A DNA stretch of 64,000 bases from Gemmatales bacterium (lineage in GTDB: Bacteria > Planctomycetota > Planctomycetia > Gemmatales > Gemmataceae). Position numbers and translations under genes: made by a program. The stretch covers positions 310,001-374,000 of the forward strand of contig BPJP01000003.1 of assembly GCA_026004675.1 (NCBI GenBank), in the 5' to 3' direction. Below the pieces are notes generated by a model, which was not told the origin of the DNA, searched no databases, and saw only the letters and a program-made list of their open reading frames with translations. Below, piece after piece: positions 58,128-64,000 of this stretch; positions within the stretch are counted from its first letter, which is position 1, and each line of letters starts with the position of its first letter.

Positions 58128-61100
58128 TTAATTTGTCCGCGGCGGCGGCAGAAGACGTAAAACGTAAATCGTGCCGTTGCCGTTGGCTGTCGCCAGGTAA
58201 CGGCCTGACGGCGAAAAAGCCACGCTGCGCACCATACCGCCAATTCGGCTTTCTTTCAGCCGCTGCATCGAACTGCTGGTCCAGAACAACAACTTCCCGC
58301 TTTCGTCGACCGAAGCGAGATGCTCGCCCGTGGGGCTGAAGGCCAGCGCCGTGATTTCCGTCTGGTGTTCCATTCCCGATGCTAATTCTACGGGATCACG
58401 ATTTTCATGCTGCCAGGACAACACGCGGATTCGATGATCCGAATGCGCCACCGCGACCGTCAAAGGCTCCGCGGGAGAAACGGCAACGGCCGTAGGAACC
58501 GACAGGGATAACTCCAGCGCTTGTTCACGGCGTTTGTCGGCAACATTCCAAATTTCCAGCCTTCTGCTCCGTTCAAACCCGGCGACCAGGCGTGTGCCGT
58601 CCGACGTGAAGGCCAATCCGACCAGATTGTCGCGTTTGGCATGAAAAACAGACAGACGCGTCAAACTATTCGATCGGACCTCCCACAACCAGATTCCGTC
58701 TCCGCCGCCAAGAGCAACATGGTTGCTGTCAGGTGAAAAGGCTACACGAGAAACAGGCATCCGGCTCTCGACACTTACCGATTGCACGGACTCGCTCGTT
58801 TTTTCGCCCACCCGTAAGAGTGACACTCTTCGGATCACCTCCGCCACGGCAAGTTGTTTGCCGTCCGGCGAAAAAGCCAAATCATAAGCTCCATACGAGA
58901 TCTGGAAGTTCTGCAAATATTCCATGTTCAATGGATTCCAGATACCCACGGTATTTTCCAAAGAGCCTGTGGCCGCGATTTGATCTCCGAACGGACTGAA
59001 AGCCACGCTGTTAAGGGGAGTGGTATGCCCGCGTAGCGGTCGGCGCTCGCGATAGGTGCCGTCGACGAAATCCCAGAATCGCACGGCGGCATCCTGACCG
59101 CCGGCAAGCAGCACTTTGCCGTCAGGACTGAAGGCCAGCCCGTTGACGCGAAGGCTCTTGTCAACGACCTGTACCCGCTTCAATTCGCCGCGGGCATTTT
59201 CCCAGATGCTAACGCCAATGGTATGCCCCACGGCAATACGGCCCGTTGCTGGCTGGATGGCGAACGCGCCGACGGGAGAGTACATAATGGCCCGCGTTTG
59301 GCGCAATGGTTTGTCGCCACCGACGTCCCAAACCTCCACTTCCTTCCCTCGGGTCACGAAGAGCTGTTTGCCGCCTGGCAAGAAGGCGACATGACGGACT
59401 TCATCAGCCGCGAAAGACATGTAGAGCTCAGGCTTGTTGGCGATCCTCCAGAGGCGGACATACCCAGAGCCGGCTACTGCCAGCGAATGACCACCTGGCG
59501 AAAAGGCGACACTGGAAACGGATTCGCCAGCATGGGACAAATCGAACATTTGAACAGGTGAGCCGAAACGGATTAGTTTGCCCTGCCTGCTATAGGTGCC
59601 GATAGCAAGCTCCCTGCCGCTGGGGGAAAAGGATAATGCGCTTACCGACGAACCCACCTCCGGCTTCAGTTTCCCCTGAAAGTACAGCCGTGAATTACCC
59701 ATTCTCCAGAAACGAACGTTTCCGTTCGTGTCGCCTGCCGCCAGCCACTCCCCTTTGGGCGAAAAAGCAAGTGCACTCACCGGCCGTCTCAGCATGTACA
59801 GGAACTGCCTGCGTTCGCCTGTCTTGGCATTCCATAGGTTGATCACGCCGTCTGAGCCGGCACTGGCGCACAGGTCGCCATCCGGGTGAAAGGCGACTGC
59901 TCGAACTGTTCCCCAGTGTCGTTGGCGATGTTCGCCCAGAACGGCGACCACCTCGGCGATTTCGGGACGATCTTGACGAGGAATCTGCGATCCGTCGAGG
60001 CTATCGAGGGGATCAGGTAGTTGAGACAGGACGTAAGCAACTTTTCGTGCTTCCGGCTCAGCGTAATGCCTGATGCGAAAGTCGATTAATTCCTGTCGAA
60101 CTTGAAGTGCGTTTTTACCGGTAGCGGTTTTGGCTCGGGCCACGAGCGTTTCAAACTCGCGTGGCGTGGCTTTTGTCGGGGGCTTTTCCTTCGGAGGCGG
60201 ACTGTCGCTGTCGCTGCCGCGAGGCAGGAAAAACGCAAGAAAAACCAACAGAGCACCGATACCGGCCACGGAATAGATTTTCTTGCGATGCGGCGACCGC
60301 TGCAGGCGGCCGATCAACCGGCCTGACAGCCGGCGCGCACGGTTGAAAGTCAGGGCGATGGTCGTCGACAGGGACAACGCCTCACCGTTATCAGGCAGCA
60401 GGATGGCCATCGGTGCCGTGCTCTTTGCCGACAAGTCTAATTGCGTCAGTGCGTTAACGACTTCCATCGGCGTCTGGTAGCGATCCTTGGGCTCCTTGGC
60501 CATCATGCGCCGAACGATATCGATGACGGCGGCCGGCACTTCGGGACGCAGCGTTTCGATGGGGGTTGGTTGCTCCAGACGGTGTTTGATCAATTTTTCC
60601 ATAAGGCCGCAATCGGGGAAAGGCGGCCGACCCGTGAGCAAATAATAGAATGTGCAGCCGAGGCTGTATATATCCGCGCGAATATCGACGTCGCTTGAGG
60701 CCAGCGCCTGTTCCGGAGCCATATAGTCAGGGGTGCCTAGTACCCTTCCCTCTTGTGTGTGCCACGAAGCGGAATCCGTTTCCAAAGCAGAAGAGTCGAG
60801 GCGGGCAAGGCCCATATCGGAAATCTTGATCGTGCCCATTTTTTGGGCTGGGGTAGGGCGGGCCAGAAGTAGATTGGCCGGCTTGATGTCCCGGTGAACC
60901 AGACCCCGCTCATGGGCATGCTGCAAACCCTGCGCGGCTTGTTTGATGAATTCGCACGCGATTCGAACAGGCAACGCCCCTTTTTTGCGAACGAGCTGAC
61001 TCAGGTCGATGCCGTCCACATATTCCATGACAAAAAAATGCGTATCGCCCACGCTGTTCGCATCGATTGCCATGACGATGTTGGGATGCGACAGTTTGGC

Positions 61101-61469
61101 AGCAGCCTGGATTTCGCGGTGAAAGCGTCGAACGGCGTTCGGATTGGAGACGTGTTCGGAACGCATCACTTTCAAAGCCACCAGCTTGTTCAGCGCACGG
61201 TGCGTGGCTTTGAAGACTTGCCCCATACCACCGCTGCCCAGCCGGTCCAGGATCCGATAGCCGCCCAGAGTGAGATCGCTCGCTCGTCCTTGCAAAATCT
61301 GGCTGACTTGATAGGGTGTCAGCCAGCCTCGCTTGATCAGTTCACGTCCGAACGCTCGTGGGTCGACGAATCGCTTCCTTAGCGCATCCACTGCTTTGAG
61401 CTGATTCGGCTCGAGCAAGTCGGCTTGCTGGAGAGCTTTCAGGAAGTCGGTAACGGTCGCGATGGCCAT
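58128..61469 (-). CDS. Serine/threonine protein kinase with transmembrane helix and WD40 repeats
   Basis: This is a 1,113-residue protein. The kinase domain spans about residues 71-335: glycine-rich loop LGSGGMGQV, VALK with Lys100, HRDIKPANLL at 192 on, and DMG (218-220) in place of DFG. A transmembrane helix lies near residue 400 (AGIGALLVFLAFFLP). The rest contains about a dozen WD40-type units with VAFSPDG/LAFSPDG signatures. It is probably a membrane kinase whose outside propeller senses or binds ligands. ATG 61469 is preferred over the in-frame TTG at 61481. Confidence 0.93.
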   Translation of the reverse strand: MAIATVTDFLKALQQADLLEPNQLKAVDALRKRFVDPRAFGRELIKRGWLTPYQVSQILQGRASDLTLGGYRILDRLGSGGMGQVFKATHRALNKLVALKVMRSEHVSNPNAVRRFHREIQAAAKLSHPNIVMAIDANSVGDTHFFVMEYVDGIDLSQLVRKKGALPVRIACEFIKQAAQGLQHAHERGLVHRDIKPANLLLARPTPAQKMGTIKISDMGLARLDSSALETDSASWHTQEGRVLGTPDYMAPEQALASSDVDIRADIYSLGCTFYYLLTGRPPFPDCGLMEKLIKHRLEQPTPIETLRPEVPAAVIDIVRRMMAKEPKDRYQTPMEVVNALTQLDLSAKSTAPMAILLPDNGEALSLSTTIALTFNRARRLSGRLIGRLQRSPHRKKIYSVAGIGALLVFLAFFLPRGSDSDSPPPKEKPPTKATPREFETLVARAKTATGKNALQVRQELIDFRIRHYAEPEARKVAYVLSQLPDPLDSLDGSQIPRQDRPEIAEVVAVLGEHRQRHWGTVRAVAFHPDGDLCASAGSDGVINLWNAKTGERRQFLYMLRRPVSALAFSPKGEWLAAGDTNGNVRFWRMGNSRLYFQGKLKPEVGSSVSALSFSPSGRELAIGTYSRQGKLIRFGSPVQMFDLSHAGESVSSVAFSPGGHSLAVAGSGYVRLWRIANKPELYMSFAADEVRHVAFLPGGKQLFVTRGKEVEVWDVGGDKPLRQTRAIMYSPVGAFAIQPATGRIAVGHTIGVSIWENARGELKRVQVVDKSLRVNGLAFSPDGKVLLAGGQDAAVRFWDFVDGTYRERRPLRGHTTPLNSVAFSPFGDQIAATGSLENTVGIWNPLNMEYLQNFQISYGAYDLAFSPDGKQLAVAEVIRRVSLLRVGEKTSESVQSVSVESRMPVSRVAFSPDSNHVALGGGDGIWLWEVRSNSLTRLSVFHAKRDNLVGLAFTSDGTRLVAGFERSRRLEIWNVADKRREQALELSLSVPTAVAVSPAEPLTVAVAHSDHRIRVLSWQHENRDPVELASGMEHQTEITALAFSPTGEHLASVDESGKLLFWTSSSMQRLKESRIGGMVRSVAFSPSGRYLATANGNGTIYVLRLLPPPRTN

Positions 61470-61487
61470 GGTCGGAGCCAAACAGCG

Positions 61488-64000
61488 TTAGTCGATGAAG
61501 GCGAACTCATTGGTCAACAGCAGCGCCTGACACAAGCGAAGCCATCCCGTCCGCTCATTGCCGGCTTCCCTGACGAATTCGATTACTAGTCGCCTCTCTT
61601 CGTCGGTCGGCGGACGGCAAAAAACCTGCTGGTAAAGGGCTGTGATGCGGTCCGGCAACGACACCTGACGACTAATCTCATCCCGCGCGAGCAATCGTTC
61701 GGCACATTCGAGGAGGAACGGGTTATTCATCAAAAACAAGGCCTGCTGCGGAACCGTTGTCACGTTTCGCTTCGGGTTGGACGCAGCCGGACTTGGAAAG
61801 TCGAACGACCTCCACAACTCAGGAAGATTTAAACGGTCAACAAAGTTGTAAACGGTACGCCGGCAGGTGCCTCGCGACGTAAGGTCTTTGACCGGTTTGC
61901 CCCCCATGGTGCGATCAAGTCGTCCAGAGACGGCCAGCAGGGAATCCCGCAGCACTTCGAACTCGAGTCGGCGTCGATTCATTCGCCACAGCAATCGGTT
62001 ATCGGGATCGACAGCCAGGCAATCCTTTCTTAGATCGCTTTTCTGCTGGTACACCGCGGATAACATAATGCGGCGATGCAGCTTTTTCAGCGACCAGCCA
62101 TCAGCCATAAAGGTGGCTGCCAGATAGTCGAGCAACTCAGGATGCGAGGGAGGGTCGCTGCGCAGGCCGAAGTCACTCGGCGTTGACACCAGTCCTTCGC
62201 CGAAATGGTGCAGCCAGACACGGTTGACCAGAACCCGCGCCGTGAGGGGATTTTTTTCGTCAGCGATCAGCCTGGCAAGTTCGAGTCGTCCGCTGCCCTG
62301 TCGAAACGGTTGGCGTTTCGCCCCTCCCAGCAGCAAGGGAGGCTGCCGATGGACTCGGGGGCCGACGTTGTTGGGATTTCCTCGCTTGAAGACATACGGC
62401 TCGAATGGCTTTGCCGCGTCGACAAGCACCATTGCCCTCGGCGGCGCGCCCTTGCCTTGGACTCGCCAGTCCTCTACTGCTTTGCGCAGTTCTTTGAGTT
62501 TGTTTTGTGAAGGACGATCTGGCAACAACGCCAGATCACCAAAGGCTGAAACAGGCACTTGGGGCGGCGCCTGCGGGCCGTAAAACACCTGACGCAATTC
62601 TTCTTCGGCTGGATCGGCAAACGCTTTCGGCGGTTGCGGCCGCTTTTGACATTCCTGCCAGCGGCGATCCACACTTGTCAACAGGTCCTGATAGCGCCGG
62701 GCGGCTTCTTCAAGTGTTCGAGGAGGTTCGCTGAACATGACCGCCACCAACCGGTTGATTGGTTTTTGGGGATCGCCCTGGCTGATCCACTTCTTTGTGA
62801 GCTTCGCCGCTTCGTCGGCGAAACGATCGGGAGGCAATTCGCAGTAGGCGAACCACAGGCCAAACACGGGGTCATGCTTCCGTCGTCGCCTTTCTAAAAA
62901 GACGCGCCAACGTTCCACCATCTTCGGATTCAGGTCTCTTCCGTCTGCCAGCAGCATGAAATTATCGGTTCGCGGCTGGTTCCGCGTGGCGTGGACGCGA
63001 AGCAGATATTCGGCCATGCGGGTTTTTGCCGAAGTGGTTACCTCCGATTGCTTGGCGCGGACGAAATCCGTCAAGCGTTTGATTCGCGCTTGCAACTCCT
63101 CGTCGAACTTGCGATACGCCTCTGTGTTCGGCGGGTCCTCGAAAAGCGGCGGCACCGGCGGTTCAACCGAACTGGCGAAGATGCCATACAGCGAATAGTA
63201 GTCCGCAGTCGGAATCGGATCGAACTTGTGGTCGTGGCAGCGCGCACACGACACCGTCAATCCCATCAACCCGCGCATCACCACGTCGATCCGGTCATCG
63301 ATGATATCGTGGATGTTATTCATGAAACGGCTGCCGACGGTCAAAAACCCCATGGCAGTCAGCGGCCGCCGATCCTTTCCGAACGGCAATTGATCTGCGG
63401 CCAACTGTTCCAAAAGAAACCGGTCATATGGCAGGTCCTCGTTGAAGGCGCGGATGACGTAATCGCGATACGTCCATGCCCATGGAAAGGTCGAGTCCTG
63501 GAGGAAGACATATCCTTTGTTGTCGGCGTAACGAGCGACATCGAGCCAATGTCTCCCCCAGTGTTCCCCGTAATGCGGCGAAGCCAGCAGCCGATCGATG
63601 ACTTTGGCATAGGCGTCAGGGGAAGGGTCGTTCACAAATTCGCGAACTTCTTGTGGGGTCGGAGGCAAACCGATCAGATCGAAGGTGGCCCGCCGAATCA
63701 GCGTGCGGCGATCGGCAATGCCGCCAGGTTTCAAGTTGTTTGCTTCCAACCTGGCAAGAATGAAGGCGTCGATTGGGGTCTTGGCCCAAGTGCGATCTTT
63801 CGTCGCCGGGATCGGCGGCAGGCGAATCGGCTGAAAAGCCCAATGCGTTTTCCAAGCATTGCTGTCGTCTTGTTTCGTGACGGCAGCGGCCGGCCACGGC
63901 ATGCCCAGTTGAATCCAGTGCACGAGCGTCTTGATTTCGGACGGACTGAGAGGCGTTCGCGGCGGCATCTTCAGATCGCCTTCACGGCGCACCGCGTGAA
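61488..64000 (-). CDS. DUF1549/DUF1553 (PSCyt1-type) planctomycete protein, partial
   Basis: The frame runs in from beyond the window end; no true start is visible. The first residues present (HAVRREGDLKMPPRT and following WIQLGMPWP) fit the end of the planctomycete cytochrome c-like PSCyt1 domain, whose haem motif would lie upstream of this window. The DUF1549 domain follows with THWAFQPIRLPPIP and WLDVARYADNKGYVFLQD, and the DUF1553 domain at the C-terminus with LARLIADEKNPLTARVLVNRVWLHHFG. These proteins are often paired with a DUF1501 protein; the one here is 21 kb away. Function unknown, probably periplasmic. Confidence 0.93.
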   Translation of the reverse strand, partial: HAVRREGDLKMPPRTPLSPSEIKTLVHWIQLGMPWPAAAVTKQDDSNAWKTHWAFQPIRLPPIPATKDRTWAKTPIDAFILARLEANNLKPGGIADRRTLIRRATFDLIGLPPTPQEVREFVNDPSPDAYAKVIDRLLASPHYGEHWGRHWLDVARYADNKGYVFLQDSTFPWAWTYRDYVIRAFNEDLPYDRFLLEQLAADQLPFGKDRRPLTAMGFLTVGSRFMNNIHDIIDDRIDVVMRGLMGLTVSCARCHDHKFDPIPTADYYSLYGIFASSVEPPVPPLFEDPPNTEAYRKFDEELQARIKRLTDFVRAKQSEVTTSAKTRMAEYLLRVHATRNQPRTDNFMLLADGRDLNPKMVERWRVFLERRRRKHDPVFGLWFAYCELPPDRFADEAAKLTKKWISQGDPQKPINRLVAVMFSEPPRTLEEAARRYQDLLTSVDRRWQECQKRPQPPKAFADPAEEELRQVFYGPQAPPQVPVSAFGDLALLPDRPSQNKLKELRKAVEDWRVQGKGAPPRAMVLVDAAKPFEPYVFKRGNPNNVGPRVHRQPPLLLGGAKRQPFRQGSGRLELARLIADEKNPLTARVLVNRVWLHHFGEGLVSTPSDFGLRSDPPSHPELLDYLAATFMADGWSLKKLHRRIMLSAVYQQKSDLRKDCLAVDPDNRLLWRMNRRRLEFEVLRDSLLAVSGRLDRTMGGKPVKDLTSRGTCRRTVYNFVDRLNLPELWRSFDFPSPAASNPKRNVTTVPQQALFLMNNPFLLECAERLLARDEISRQVSLPDRITALYQQVFCRPPTDEERRLVIEFVREAGNERTGWLRLCQALLLTNEFAFID

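Overview
The window reads as bacterial chromosome from a planctomycete, most likely a member of the Gemmatales or a close relative. Diagnostic content includes a DUF1559 pseudopilin-like protein, a Tat-exported DUF1501 protein, a DUF1549/DUF1553 (PSCyt1-type) protein, an HTTM protein, a very large repeat-bearing secretin, a Ser/Thr kinase fused to WD40 repeats, and many secreted beta-propeller proteins. No phage, plasmid, IS element or CRISPR array was seen. Assignment below phylum level is inference.

Layout. 1-2.1 kb: end of RNase III, a small Zn-ribbon protein, and a lipoprotein/DUF1559 pair followed by 54-bp tandem repeats. 2.4-13.5 kb: an HTTM membrane protein converging on a barrel-plus-beta-helix surface protein, a secreted nucleoside hydrolase, an Nramp-like transporter, a membrane protein, and a haem-oxygenase-fold protein divergent from an Lrp/AsnC regulator. 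13.5-19.3 kb: one giant secretin gene. 19.7-26.1 kb: a cobalamin-binding protein, tRNA-Ala(CGC), asparagine synthetase and an ABC permease/ATPase/HlyD export operon. 26.1-31.5 kb (minus strand): sugar isomerase-like protein, dihydroorotase, squalene-type desaturase HpnE, threonine dehydrogenase and an HD protein. 31.8-40.1 kb (plus strand): secreted NHL and Kelch-type proteins, LhgO, a serine hydrolase and DUF1501. 40.1-45.1 kb: a response regulator with a degenerate SpoIIE-type phosphatase domain, DUF4058, a decahaem cytochrome, a CinA-like/nucleotidyltransferase fusion and a MoaD/ThiS-like carrier. 45.3-53.4 kb: cardiolipin synthase, a glycosyltransferase plus glycogen-debranching pair behind a consensus sigma-54 promoter, and an FHA-GAF-sigma-54 activator. 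53.4-64 kb: EcfT, amidase, TrmJ-like methyltransferase, a DUF6159-like membrane protein, an Rrf2 regulator, the kinase-WD40 protein and the truncated DUF1553 gene.

The most striking property of the sequence as given is that eight otherwise well-conserved genes, including dihydroorotase, are interrupted by single-base insertions: 15 by my count, always +1, many in homopolymers. Removing them restores one uninterrupted frame in every case. I treat these as probable assembly or read errors and annotate each gene as one unit.

The most biologically interesting items are the sigma-54 promoter with a nearby activator, the catalytically degenerate SpoIIE-like protein, the CinA-like/nucleotidyltransferase fusion beside a sulfur-carrier-like protein, the repeat-built secretin, the intimin-like barrel with a beta-helix passenger, and an Nramp relative lacking the canonical metal motif.
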